From Desulfogranum japonicum DSM 18378 (GTDB lineage Bacteria; Desulfobacterota; Desulfobulbia; Desulfobulbales; Desulfobulbaceae), in the NCBI RefSeq assembly GCF_000429945.1, contig NZ_AUCV01000041.1, positions 1-56,582 on the forward strand: 56,582 bases of DNA, in the 5' to 3' direction. The stretch's first letter is position 1. Each line of letters starts with the position of its first letter. Both the position numbers and the translations under genes were made by a program. The notes beneath the pieces are model-generated. The model was not told where the DNA came from, did no database searches, and saw only the letters and a program-made list of their open reading frames with translations. Of this stretch, positions 31,912 to 40,322 are shown piece by piece.

Positions 31912-33648
31912 TCAGAGATTGTGTTTCTTCAATTTTCGAACCACTGAAGGTTGACTTATGCCAAGCATTACAGCCATTTCTCTTGTTGTTCGACACATGG
32001 TTCTGGACCTGATAAGTACCTGGCGCTCAGTATACTCCACAGCCTCCTGCATGTTCAGAGATACAACATCACTATGGGGTTCCTGAGTTTGGTAGATTTT
32101 TTGCGAAGGCTGCATCAAACTGAGAAGACACTGATCAATGGTGGGCTCATCACTAAATACTACCCCGTTTTTCACAATGTTCTTCAATTCCCTGACATTT
32201 CCAGGGAAATTATACTGCTGTAGTATTCTCATGGTTTCCCAACTGATCTGGGCGTCCCTTCCATATCGCAGGTTATATATTTTGAGATAATGACTGAGCA
32301 AGGCAGGAATATCTTCCCTGCGCTTTCTCAATGGAGGGATTTCCAAAGTAAAACTGTTAAGACGGTAAAAAAGATCTTCCCGGAATTTACCCTGGGCAGC
32401 CAATTGTGAAAGTTGCTGATTGGTCGCGGAAATAACAGAACATTGAACTTGTATGGCCCGAGTTCCGCCCAACCTTCTAAACTCACCATTATCGAGATAC
32501 TTAAGCAGTTTTGCCTGTAACCCCAGAGGCATATCGCCTATTTCATCAAGAAAGAGTGTTCCCCCTTCTGCCAACTCCACCAAGCCTGCTTTTCCTTTTC
32601 TCGATGCTCCTGTAAAGGCACCACGTTCGTAACCAAAAAGTTCTGCTTCAAGCAAGCTTTCCGGCAGGGCGGCACAGTTAATTTCAATGAACGGTTTTTC
32701 CCTGTGTGCACTGTGTTCATGAATGGTTGAGGCAAGCAAACCTTTTCCAGTACCTGAGTCGCCAAGAATCAATATGTTGGTTGCACCAAGCGTTGCCAGT
32801 TTCCCTGCCCTTGTCAGGGTATTTTGCATGGCAGGACTTTCTGCAATGATGCGCTTTTTTTCAGATTTCTGCTGTTGTATCTCCCGTATCTCTTCCTTAT
32901 AACGCTCTGTAAGCTGTTTGCTATGTTCGCATTGGAGTTTCAATGATTCAAGTTCAGTCAGGTCACGTTCATTTACAACAATCAGAAAAATCTCTCCCTG
33001 AGAATCCCGAACCGGAGTGGCTGTACACAACAACTTACGACCTGTCTTCTTCACATGCTGCAGAATCGACTCCTGTTTACCGCTTTGTAAGACTTTGGTC
33101 GTCACAGACTGATCAAACACTCTTTCAGCCACCAGGGTATCAACTCGCCGACCAAGTATTTTCTCAGCTTTCACACCATTTAAAATTTGAGACGCCTTAT
33201 TCACTATGACAACCACACCTTGCCCATTACAGACCCATATGCCATCAGATGAACTGTCTATAATACTTTTCATCTGCAGGGCAATATCCTGCTCAGGTGA
33301 GCCTGACTGAGAACTTGTGCTTTCAGTTTCATGCTCTTTGAAACAAAGAAGCCAGCTTGTCTTTCTATCCTGCATTGTAATGGGTTGAAGAGTGCAACTC
33401 ATCTTTTGATTGTTGAGATTGCAAGGTGCAAGGGTGACAGTTTCTGAAGCAATTGCCTGCTCAAGCGGCAGCCTGATACCCGGGAAAAACAGACGTATAT
33501 TCTTTTGTTGCAGTTCATTTTCCTGGCAGTTGAAACTGTGCATGGCATATCTGTTTGCCCAGATTATTTGACCATGTTCAGAACAAACAAGCATGCCGTG
33601 ATCCAGAAAAGTAAATAACTTCAGGGAATCAAATATCAAATTTTGCAT
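31912..33648 (-). CDS. PAS-containing sigma-54 activator with TyrR-like HTH
   Basis: A 578-residue enhancer-binding protein. Two PAS-like sensory regions occupy about residues 5-95 and 120-235 (the second has SSDGIWVCNGQGVVVIVN), joined to a short coiled coil. The AAA+ domain has Walker A GDSGTGKG (about 295-302), GAFTGA (about 342-347) and GGTLFLDEIGD. The C-terminus is a TyrR-type helix-turn-helix (TTREMAVMLGISQPSVVRKL). I chose the ATG at 33648, behind CAGGAA, because the protein then starts at the first PAS domain; the frame stays open to 33753. No receiver domain is present, so it probably senses a small ligand directly. It is on the same strand as gabT and upstream of it, and is the best candidate to bind the TTGATTCA-N4-TGAATCAA sites. 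Confidence 0.9.
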   Translation of the reverse strand: MQNLIFDSLKLFTFLDHGMLVCSEHGQIIWANRYAMHSFNCQENELQQKNIRLFFPGIRLPLEQAIASETVTLAPCNLNNQKMSCTLQPITMQDRKTSWLLCFKEHETESTSSQSGSPEQDIALQMKSIIDSSSDGIWVCNGQGVVVIVNKASQILNGVKAEKILGRRVDTLVAERVFDQSVTTKVLQSGKQESILQHVKKTGRKLLCTATPVRDSQGEIFLIVVNERDLTELESLKLQCEHSKQLTERYKEEIREIQQQKSEKKRIIAESPAMQNTLTRAGKLATLGATNILILGDSGTGKGLLASTIHEHSAHREKPFIEINCAALPESLLEAELFGYERGAFTGASRKGKAGLVELAEGGTLFLDEIGDMPLGLQAKLLKYLDNGEFRRLGGTRAIQVQCSVISATNQQLSQLAAQGKFREDLFYRLNSFTLEIPPLRKRREDIPALLSHYLKIYNLRYGRDAQISWETMRILQQYNFPGNVRELKNIVKNGVVFSDEPTIDQCLLSLMQPSQKIYQTQEPHSDVVSLNMQEAVEYTERQVLIRSRTMCRTTREMAVMLGISQPSVVRKLKKHNL

Positions 33649-33835
33649 AGCATTCCTGCGATTAATTGTGAACGAACCCGAAATTGTTCGCCCACCAGGC
33701 TGACCTTTTGGCAAAAAAACACTTTTTGGCAGGCACGGGCCGACTGTTTCCATGTTTAATATACACAGCCGATGCCAGTTCCTAAAAAGAGCACATTTTT
33801 TTATGAAAGCAAACTATCATTTTTCTCACACGTAA

Positions 33836-33847
33836 TACAGCGCTGTA
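33836..33847. promoter_or_regulatory. Palindrome next to the histidine-kinase promoter
   Basis: TACAGCGCTGTA is a perfect 12-bp palindrome ending 9 bp upstream of a sigma-54 promoter match. It may be a regulator site that overlaps polymerase binding. Single occurrence in this region. Confidence 0.3.
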
Positions 33848-33856
33848 AAGATAAAA

Positions 33857-33872
33857 TGGTACAGGAGTTGCT
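33857..33872 (+). promoter_or_regulatory. Candidate sigma-54 promoter of the histidine kinase-regulator operon
   Basis: TGGTACAGGAGTTGCT has the exact GG-N10-GC spacing and a perfect -12 TTGCT; the -24 element differs at one base (TGGTA for TGGCA). The predicted start is near 33884, about 78 nt before the kinase ATG. It suggests sigma-54 control of the two-component genes. Confidence 0.55.
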
Positions 33873-33961
33873 CTTTGTATTGCCCATAATATTGTAATAC
33901 AAGACGCTGATTCCGATCAGAGATGACAATATAAACAGGGCATGGCAGGGAGGAAGACTAT

Positions 33962-36169
33962 ATGTTTACCCAACAAAACAAGCCACATACACATGATACA
34001 ACCGACCCGGAGAATGAAAACAACAAATCTCTTATGAAGTTTCAGACCACGACCATCACCACCGTTTTACTCGTTATATTTCTCATTATCCTGGTTGCCG
34101 CCGGGATCAACTATCATGTGGCCGAACATGTTGTCGAAAAAACAGTCATTTCGCATCAGGAAGACCTGACAGGGAAAGCTGTCAGTACTGTCGAACTGTG
34201 GCTGAATCAACAGATGAAAATTCTTTCCGCCACTGCTGATTCGATCCCTCCCGATGATTTCAATGAAGAAAAGGCAACCATGCAACTCCTGCACATGGCT
34301 ATGAAAGCCGGACATTTCAGCGATGTCTATATCGGTACGGAACAGGGAAAGCTCATAGATGGAGCCATGTGGATTCCCCCGGCAGGATATGATCCGAGAG
34401 ACCGTCCCTGGTACCGAAGAGCAGAGGATGCGCAGACTATCAGCTTTACTACGCCATACATTGATCTGGTTACCAATGACCTGGTGATTGCCCTGGTAAA
34501 ACCTTTGATATACCAAAACAAATTTCTGGGTGTCATGGGAGCGGATACCGTTCTGGACAGTTTGGTTGAGAACGTCCTGAACTTTAAACAGAGTGAAAGC
34601 GGATACGCCTTTGTCATTGAGCGAAATGGAACCATCATCATTCATCCCAACCGTGAATATGTCATGCGGGAACACTTGCCTGACATTGAACCTGACCTGG
34701 AATACACAATACAACGACTTGAGCAGGTTCCCTCTGGTACAGTCTCATATTTGAGTGCTTCAGGAGTTGACAGTCTCCTTTCCTTCAAACCCATTGCCAA
34801 CTCTGACTGGATACTCTGCCTGACCATACCCCGCTCTGAAGCATATTCCATTACCAGGGAAACCACCATGATCTTTGCAATGAAGATCGTCCTGCGAATC
34901 CTTGGAATCATAGCCTTTATCGCCCTGCTCGGCTTGGGGGGCGGCAGTCTTTTTCTCTATATTTATGACCGCCGATATTCCACGGCGGTTCAGGAACATG
35001 AAGAACAGCTGAGCCACATCAACAAGGATCTTGAATGGAATATCAGCAAACGCATGGAGGTGGAAACCTATTACAAAAAGGTGTTTGATGTGGCCAATGA
35101 CGCAATCCTTATCAGCCACGACCTGCATTATGTTGAATGCAATCATAAAGCAGAAGAGATTTTTGCCACCACAAAAGAAAACCTCCTCTCCAAAACCATC
35201 CTTGATTTTTGCCCACGATTACAGCCAGATGGATCAAGAAGCACTGAACGACTGCGTCAGATTCTTCTGCAGGCCAAAGAAAGCCGGCAAAACGTATTCC
35301 GCTGGTCATTCATACGAGGAGACGGCAAGGAATTCCCGGCATCTGTCAGCCTCACCACCTTTGAACTCAACGGTCGAGAACTTGTTCTGTCCAGCATTAG
35401 AGATATCTCCAAGCGTGTACGGGCAGAGGGGCAACTGATGCAGGCTCAGAAAATGGCTGCCGCAGGGGAAATGCTGGGTGCCATTGCCCATCAGTGGCGT
35501 CAACCGCTCAATACCCTGTCGACATATATTTCCAGCCTGCAATCAGCGTATTACAATGCCATGCTGTCCGCAGACTTTGTTGAAAAAGTCATTGCCGGTG
35601 CCAATGACCAGATTACCTTCATGTCCAAAACCATTGATGATTTTCGTAATTTCTTTAAGCCTTCCAAAACCAAAGGCCCGGTGGATATTCTCAAGGCAGT
35701 GATTAACGCTGTAAAACTGCTCGAAGCACAGATGCGGCAAAGCGAAATTCTCCTGACCATTCACAATAAAACAGGAGCAAACAGCCTACTTGTGTTTGGT
35801 TACCAAGGAGAATTTGTACATGTACTTGTAAATATTCTCGGAAATGCCAAAGATGCCATCATGGACAGGGTGGAAAAGGAAGATCCGAAAGCTGCAAAAA
35901 ACATTGAGATTCTTGTCTCCTCTGATGAGGATTGGGCTATAATAGAAATTATTGATAGTGGCAGCGGTATACCAGACGAACTTATGGAACGTATTTTTAC
36001 ACCCTATTTCACGACCAAAGGCACATCTTCCGGCATGGGTATGGGCCTTTATATGTCTAAAATGATTGTCGAAAAAGAAATGGGTGGCATGCTCACCGCA
36101 AAAAATACTACCAAAGGAACCAGCTTTACCCTGAAGTTGAAAAAAATGAGTTTGAACGAACACCAATGA
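33962..36169 (+). CDS. dCache-PAS sensor histidine kinase
   Basis: A 735-residue membrane kinase. Transmembrane helix 1 is at about 30-52 and helix 2 at about 302-330. Between them is a periplasmic dCache domain with DPRDRPWYRRA (about 144-154) and GVMGADTVLDSL (about 192-203); the arginine, tryptophan, tyrosine and aspartate recall the amino-acid-binding dCache motif. A cytoplasmic PAS (about 365-480) follows, then a histidine phosphoacceptor region GAIAHQWRQPLNTLS and an HATPase with GSGIPDELMERIFTPYFTTKG. It overlaps the response regulator by 4 bp (ATGA). It should sense an extracellular amino acid, possibly the one imported by the LivJHMGF system downstream, and phosphorylate the sigma-54 regulator. 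Confidence 0.92.
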   Translation: MFTQQNKPHTHDTTDPENENNKSLMKFQTTTITTVLLVIFLIILVAAGINYHVAEHVVEKTVISHQEDLTGKAVSTVELWLNQQMKILSATADSIPPDDFNEEKATMQLLHMAMKAGHFSDVYIGTEQGKLIDGAMWIPPAGYDPRDRPWYRRAEDAQTISFTTPYIDLVTNDLVIALVKPLIYQNKFLGVMGADTVLDSLVENVLNFKQSESGYAFVIERNGTIIIHPNREYVMREHLPDIEPDLEYTIQRLEQVPSGTVSYLSASGVDSLLSFKPIANSDWILCLTIPRSEAYSITRETTMIFAMKIVLRILGIIAFIALLGLGGGSLFLYIYDRRYSTAVQEHEEQLSHINKDLEWNISKRMEVETYYKKVFDVANDAILISHDLHYVECNHKAEEIFATTKENLLSKTILDFCPRLQPDGSRSTERLRQILLQAKESRQNVFRWSFIRGDGKEFPASVSLTTFELNGRELVLSSIRDISKRVRAEGQLMQAQKMAAAGEMLGAIAHQWRQPLNTLSTYISSLQSAYYNAMLSADFVEKVIAGANDQITFMSKTIDDFRNFFKPSKTKGPVDILKAVINAVKLLEAQMRQSEILLTIHNKTGANSLLVFGYQGEFVHVLVNILGNAKDAIMDRVEKEDPKAAKNIEILVSSDEDWAIIEIIDSGSGIPDELMERIFTPYFTTKGTSSGMGMGLYMSKMIVEKEMGGMLTAKNTTKGTSFTLKLKKMSLNEHQ

Positions 36170-37572
36170 TTACCCAGGAATTACGTAACTGCCAGATACT
36201 GCTAATAGATGATGAACAGTCGGAGTTGGATGCATACAGCATGTTACTCCAATCCATGGGTATAAAAAAAGTCATCACGCTCCAGGACAGCAGGAAAACC
36301 CTGCAAACCTTGGATTCCCTGTATTCACCTATTATTTTTCTAGACCTCAATATGCCCTACCTCTCTGGTCAGGAGGTTCTGCAACAGCTCAAACAGGCCC
36401 ACCCCCAGGTACCTGTAATTATTATCACTGCCAACTCTGAGATAGAAACTGCGGTCGAGTGCCTTCGTATGGGCGCGCACGATTATCTTGTGAAGCCCAT
36501 TGACCTGAAAATGTTTAGCTCAGCACTCAGGAATGCTCTGGAAATCAACATCCTCAGACACGAAGTCATGTCGTTGAAAGGGATCTCATTTGGCCGTGAC
36601 GACCAAAGGCATCCGGCTTTCCAGGGAATTATTACGCAAAATCCGGCCATGCTCTCCATCTTTCATTATATCGAATCTGTTGCTGAAAGCGGCATGCCAG
36701 TCCTGATATTGGGTGAAACCGGGTCAGGTAAGGAGCTTCTGGCAAAAGCCATTCACGACATCAGTAATGTTTCTGGGAAATATGTAACTGTCGATGTTTC
36801 GGGGCTGGATGACACCCTGTTTTCCGATACCCTGTTCGGGCATACCAAAGGTGCTTATACAGGAGCTGGCACCGTACGTTCCGGCCTCCTTGAGCAGGCC
36901 CACAATGGCACCATTTTTCTTGACGAAATCGGTGATTTAAGCGAAGTGTCGCAAGTAAAGCTCCTTCGCCTGTTGCAGGAAAAAACCTATTATCCCCTTG
37001 GTTCCGACCACCCCAAGACTTCAACCGCCCGTATCATAACGGCTGCCAACAAGGACCTGACAGTCCTGGCCGGCCAACAGGGTGAATTTCGCATGGACCT
37101 GTACTACCGCCTGAGTACCCACCTGATTCGCATCCCTCCACTCAGAGATCGACGGGAAGATATTCCTCTTATTGTGGCATATCTTGCCCAAAAGGCAGGT
37201 CAAAAAATGGGTAAAGAAGCTGGAGATATCAGTGACGAAGCTCTGCAGATGCTTATGCGCCACCCATTCTGGGGAAATGTCAGAGAGCTTAAAACCTATG
37301 TGGACGACGCCGTTGCGAGAAGCCAGAGCGGGAGAATAGAAAAAGACCTGATTGCCGAACGGTTGCAGCGTGAAATGGAACCACAAAAACGAAACCGTGA
37401 AGTTGCAAGCCTGACCGACCTTTTCGGCACATTTCCGACCCTGGAAGAATTGACCGAAAAGGCTGTACAGGAAGCCATGGAGGTCGCAGAACATAACCAG
37501 AGTCAGGCAGCCCGTTTACTGGGAATATCCCGTCAGGCTGTCAACAAGCGTATTAGCAAACTGAAATCATGA
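36166..37572 (+). CDS. Sigma-54-dependent response regulator (NtrC family)
   Basis: A 468-residue regulator. The receiver domain has LLIDDEQSE, the phosphorylated aspartate in FLDLNMP (about residue 60), and the switch lysine in LVKPID. The AAA+ domain has Walker A GETGSGKE (about 184-191), the sigma-54 loop as GAYTGA (tyrosine variant of GAFTGA) and GTIFLDEIGDL. The Fis-type helix-turn-helix is SQAARLLGISRQAVNKRISK. It is translationally coupled to the kinase. The livJ promoter with a -24/-12 match and a cluster of GTCAAC-type repeats lies just downstream, so livJHMGF is its likely target. Confidence 0.93.
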   Translation: MITQELRNCQILLIDDEQSELDAYSMLLQSMGIKKVITLQDSRKTLQTLDSLYSPIIFLDLNMPYLSGQEVLQQLKQAHPQVPVIIITANSEIETAVECLRMGAHDYLVKPIDLKMFSSALRNALEINILRHEVMSLKGISFGRDDQRHPAFQGIITQNPAMLSIFHYIESVAESGMPVLILGETGSGKELLAKAIHDISNVSGKYVTVDVSGLDDTLFSDTLFGHTKGAYTGAGTVRSGLLEQAHNGTIFLDEIGDLSEVSQVKLLRLLQEKTYYPLGSDHPKTSTARIITAANKDLTVLAGQQGEFRMDLYYRLSTHLIRIPPLRDRREDIPLIVAYLAQKAGQKMGKEAGDISDEALQMLMRHPFWGNVRELKTYVDDAVARSQSGRIEKDLIAERLQREMEPQKRNREVASLTDLFGTFPTLEELTEKAVQEAMEVAEHNQSQAARLLGISRQAVNKRISKLKS

Positions 37573-37584
37573 CACATGCTCCTT

Positions 37585-37649
37585 TGTCAACCATGGGTGA
37601 CAATGTCAACGTAGATTGACGCCCTGGTTGACACACCTTGTTTCAACCA
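37585..37649. promoter_or_regulatory. Cluster of GTCAAC/GTTGAC repeats, candidate enhancers for livJ
   Basis: There are three inverted repeats in 65 bp: TGTCAACCATGGGTGACA (37585-37602), GTCAA-N6-TTGAC (37605-37620) and TGGTTGA-N11-TCAACCA (37625-37649). They lie about 140-200 bp upstream of the predicted livJ start, as expected for NtrC-type enhancers. The adjacent response regulator is the likely binder. Confidence 0.6.
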
Positions 37650-37760
37650 TGCCTCCCTTGTCCTTGCTACCACTCCCTTTCTTCTTTCCTTGGGATAAAT
37701 CCTGCCTCAACGCCTCGGTTCAAGAGGAATTACAGATTTAGGCAGTGTGAATCCACTCTG

Positions 37761-37776
37761 TGGCATACTACTTGAT
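37761..37776 (+). promoter_or_regulatory. Candidate sigma-54 promoter of livJ
   Basis: TGGCATACTACTTGAT has a perfect -24 TGGCATA and TTG at -12 with correct spacing, though GA replaces the usual GC. The predicted start near 37788 leaves about a 74-nt leader to the livJ ATG. Confidence 0.6.
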
Positions 37777-37861
37777 ACTGTCATCTGTGAATTAGCAGAA
37801 GTACACCTCTTTGGTGTGCTGCATCCGCCATCAGGCTAAAATCCACGTAGTAGAGGATAGT

Positions 37862-39097
37862 ATGAAAGTACTCACCAGATGTGCAGTTCCCGTCTTTGCT
37901 CTCTCCCTTGCCCTGACATCGCTGGGCAGTGCCAGGGCGCAAACAGTCAAAATCGGTAATATCATCCCCCTTTCAGGTCCCTCAGCAACCGTCGGCCAGC
38001 AGGGTAAGGCTGCCAGAGAAATGGCCATTGAAGAAATCAATGCTGCTGGTGGAATCAAATCCCTAGGCGGCGCCAAACTTGAGCTGCTTTATGCGGATTC
38101 AGAGTCCAAACCGGAAAAAGGCGTGGCCGAGGCTGAACGACTTATCAACACTGAAAAAGTGAATATTTTGACCGGGTGCTGGAACAGTGCTGTTACCTAT
38201 CCTACCACTGCGGTTGCCGAACGTTACGGCATCCCCTTTATCGTTCCGGTTTCTGTTTCAGATAAAATTACGGATCAGGGTTTTAAGAATATTTTCCGCA
38301 TAGCTGCCAAAGATTCCTGGTGGGCTCGTGATCAGTTCAGTTTTCTTAAGGATATCCAGGATGAATTTGATGTAAAGGTTAAAAAAATCGCCTTTGTTTA
38401 CGAGAACGGCGACTGGGGTAAAGGATTTGCCAATCAGTGGAAGAAGCTGGCTGAGGAAGCCGGTTATGAAATAGTGCTTGATGAACCTTACCCTTCAACA
38501 GCCACTGATTTAAGCCCTGTGGTACAAAAAATTCGCCGCAGCCGCCCGGATGTGCTGATGCTGACCTCCAATGCTGCAGATGCCATTCTGCTTACCAACA
38601 CAATTGCCGAGTATAAAGTAAAGCTAAAGGCGATCATCACCAGTGGCGGTGGTCATGCCGACCCATCTTTCCTCTCCACAGTTGGAGAGAATGCCAAATA
38701 TCTGTTCGACATTGTTGAATGGGAAACAGACATCAACAAACCACGCGCAGCTGAAGTCAATGCAAAATACAAAGAAAAATTCGGCATGAACCTTACCGGG
38801 GAAGCCGTGGATGCCTATGTGGCCATGTATGTTCTGAAAGATGCTCTGGAACGTGCAGGCTCTCTTGATCCTGAAAAAATCAGAGAGGCCCTTGCCGCTA
38901 CCAGCCTCAGCGATGGCCCTGGTATGATCGTGGGATACGATGCAGTGAAGTTCGATGCCACCGGCCAGAACACTGAAGCTTCCATGGTAATGGTGCAGAT
39001 CAATGACATCGGAAATGGGCTGGAGCGCATCTCTATCTGGCCAAAAGCAGCCCGCCGCGCCGGATATACCCCTGTATTTCCGATGCCTAATAAATAA
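37862..39097 (+). CDS. ABC transporter substrate-binding protein (LivJ type)
   Basis: A 411-residue periplasmic binding protein of the branched-chain amino acid/amide family. The signal peptide is MKVLTRC plus a hydrophobic core with cleavage at ARA-QT. Family features include IIPLSGPSATVGQQGKAARE, the AERLINTEKVNILTG hinge and FVYENGDWGKGF. The ATG at 37862 follows GAGGATAG; the frame runs upstream, but that part lies in the leader. It is separated from livH by a terminator-like hairpin and a repeat, which should make it more abundant than the membrane parts. Although named after leucine/isoleucine/valine transporters, this family binds many amino acids, GABA and ureides. The catabolic genes around it favour GABA or a similar compound. 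Confidence 0.92.
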   Translation: MKVLTRCAVPVFALSLALTSLGSARAQTVKIGNIIPLSGPSATVGQQGKAAREMAIEEINAAGGIKSLGGAKLELLYADSESKPEKGVAEAERLINTEKVNILTGCWNSAVTYPTTAVAERYGIPFIVPVSVSDKITDQGFKNIFRIAAKDSWWARDQFSFLKDIQDEFDVKVKKIAFVYENGDWGKGFANQWKKLAEEAGYEIVLDEPYPSTATDLSPVVQKIRRSRPDVLMLTSNAADAILLTNTIAEYKVKLKAIITSGGGHADPSFLSTVGENAKYLFDIVEWETDINKPRAAEVNAKYKEKFGMNLTGEAVDAYVAMYVLKDALERAGSLDPEKIREALAATSLSDGPGMIVGYDAVKFDATGQNTEASMVMVQINDIGNGLERISIWPKAARRAGYTPVFPMPNK

Positions 39098-39109
39098 TTG
39101 ATTCCACAT

Positions 39110-39146
39110 ATTCATGATGGATACGATTTCCGTATTCATCATGAAT
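39110..39146 (+). terminator. Terminator/attenuator between livJ and livH
   Basis: ATTCATGATGGATACG (39110-39125) pairs with CGTATTCATCATGAAT (39131-39146) with one mismatch and a 5-nt loop, followed by GTATTTT. It begins 13 bp past the livJ stop. It probably reduces transcription into livHMGF so that the binding protein is made in excess. Confidence 0.75.
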
Positions 39147-39235
39147 GTATTTTAAGCTGATGCTGCCGCTGCATGAGCCAGAAACTGGCTTTATCGCCCC
39201 AGCTCGTAACTACTGATAAGGGAAGTGACCACGTT

Positions 39236-39365
39236 TGGCAACTTCCCTGCATTTGTAACTACTTACAGGGTGCCTGAAGTTTTCGCAAGCAGGCTGGCGC
39301 AGCGTGGCTGGTCATACGTAAGCCAGGATGATCGTGGAAAGATCAGGCGAGCTGTAAACAGTTAC
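39236..39365. repeat. Family-3 MITE-like repeat, copy 3b
   Basis: The core 39255-39365 (111 bp) runs from GTAACTACTTACAGGGTGCC to GAGCTGTAAACAGTTAC, the same length as copy 3a and similar along the whole core. It is inserted between the livJ terminator and the livH ribosome site, 25 bp before GGGAGG. It therefore sits inside the operon's transcript. Confidence 0.75.
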
Positions 39366-39402
39366 CCCAGCTCTTTTGTCCAGCTCTTCAAGGGAGGTTA
39401 GA

Positions 39403-40290
39403 ATGTTGTACGTACTTGAGGATACCATTAATGGTATCCTTATGGGATCCATTTATGGTTTGACCGCCATGGGATTGACCATCATTTTTGGTGTGCTCAA
39501 GGTCATCAATTTCGCTCACGGCTCTTTATTGATGGTTGGCATGTATGTCAGCTACTGGGCCATACGGCTCACCGGAGTACATCCTTACGTTGCCCTGATA
39601 CTTGTAATTCCGATCATGTTTATCTTCGGGTATTCCCTGCAAAAGATAATAATCAGGCCTATCTTCATTGCAGAGAAAAACGTCAGGGAGCCTGTTACTG
39701 TTATTATTGTTACGACTGGTATCTGGTACATCCTTGACAATCTGACTCTGCTGTTATTCGGCCCCCAATATCGTTCCCTGGGCAATAATCCCCTGCAGGG
39801 GAAGATGTTGGAACTGGGCGAAATGTTTATCTCCATGCCTAAACTTTACGGCTTTGTTACTGCACTGGTTACGGCGGCGGCAGTCCACTGGTTCATGCAT
39901 AAGACAGTCATGGGCAGGGCGATACGCGCAACCAGTATGGATCGTGAAGCAGCCAGCCTCATGGGAATAGACCAGTACAAAATATATAACGTCGCTTTTG
40001 GTATTGGCGCTGCCACTACAGGTATTGCGGCTGTCACACTGATACCATTTTACAACGTCTTTCCCACAGTGGGCGTTCTTTTTGACATCAAAGGTTTCAT
40101 TATTGTTGTTCTGGGTGGTCTCGGTTCCATCACCGGGGCTCTGGTCGGTGGCGTGATCATTGGCCTGATAGAGTCTGTTGGTCCTCAATTCATGACAGCA
40201 ACATGGACCGAAGCTATAGTCTACGGCTTGTTTCTTGTAGTACTTTTTGTCAAACCCTCCGGACTCTTTGGCCAGAAGCATGACTGGTAA
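39403..40290 (+). CDS. livH: ABC transporter permease (LivH type)
   Basis: A 295-residue inner-membrane permease with about eight hydrophobic helices. It shows the LivH family's opening NGILMGSIYGLTAMGLTIIFG and VINFAHGSLLMVGMY, and the EAA-like GLGSITGALVGGVIIGLIE near the end. The ATG at 39403 has a GGGAGG ribosome site. It forms the membrane channel with LivM. The gene order livJ-H-M-G-F is standard. Cargo is an amino acid or derivative as for LivJ. Confidence 0.93.
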   Translation: MLYVLEDTINGILMGSIYGLTAMGLTIIFGVLKVINFAHGSLLMVGMYVSYWAIRLTGVHPYVALILVIPIMFIFGYSLQKIIIRPIFIAEKNVREPVTVIIVTTGIWYILDNLTLLLFGPQYRSLGNNPLQGKMLELGEMFISMPKLYGFVTALVTAAAVHWFMHKTVMGRAIRATSMDREAASLMGIDQYKIYNVAFGIGAATTGIAAVTLIPFYNVFPTVGVLFDIKGFIIVVLGGLGSITGALVGGVIIGLIESVGPQFMTATWTEAIVYGLFLVVLFVKPSGLFGQKHDW

Positions 40291-40322
40291 CCAGATACAC
40301 CCCATTGCTCAAGGAATACGTA

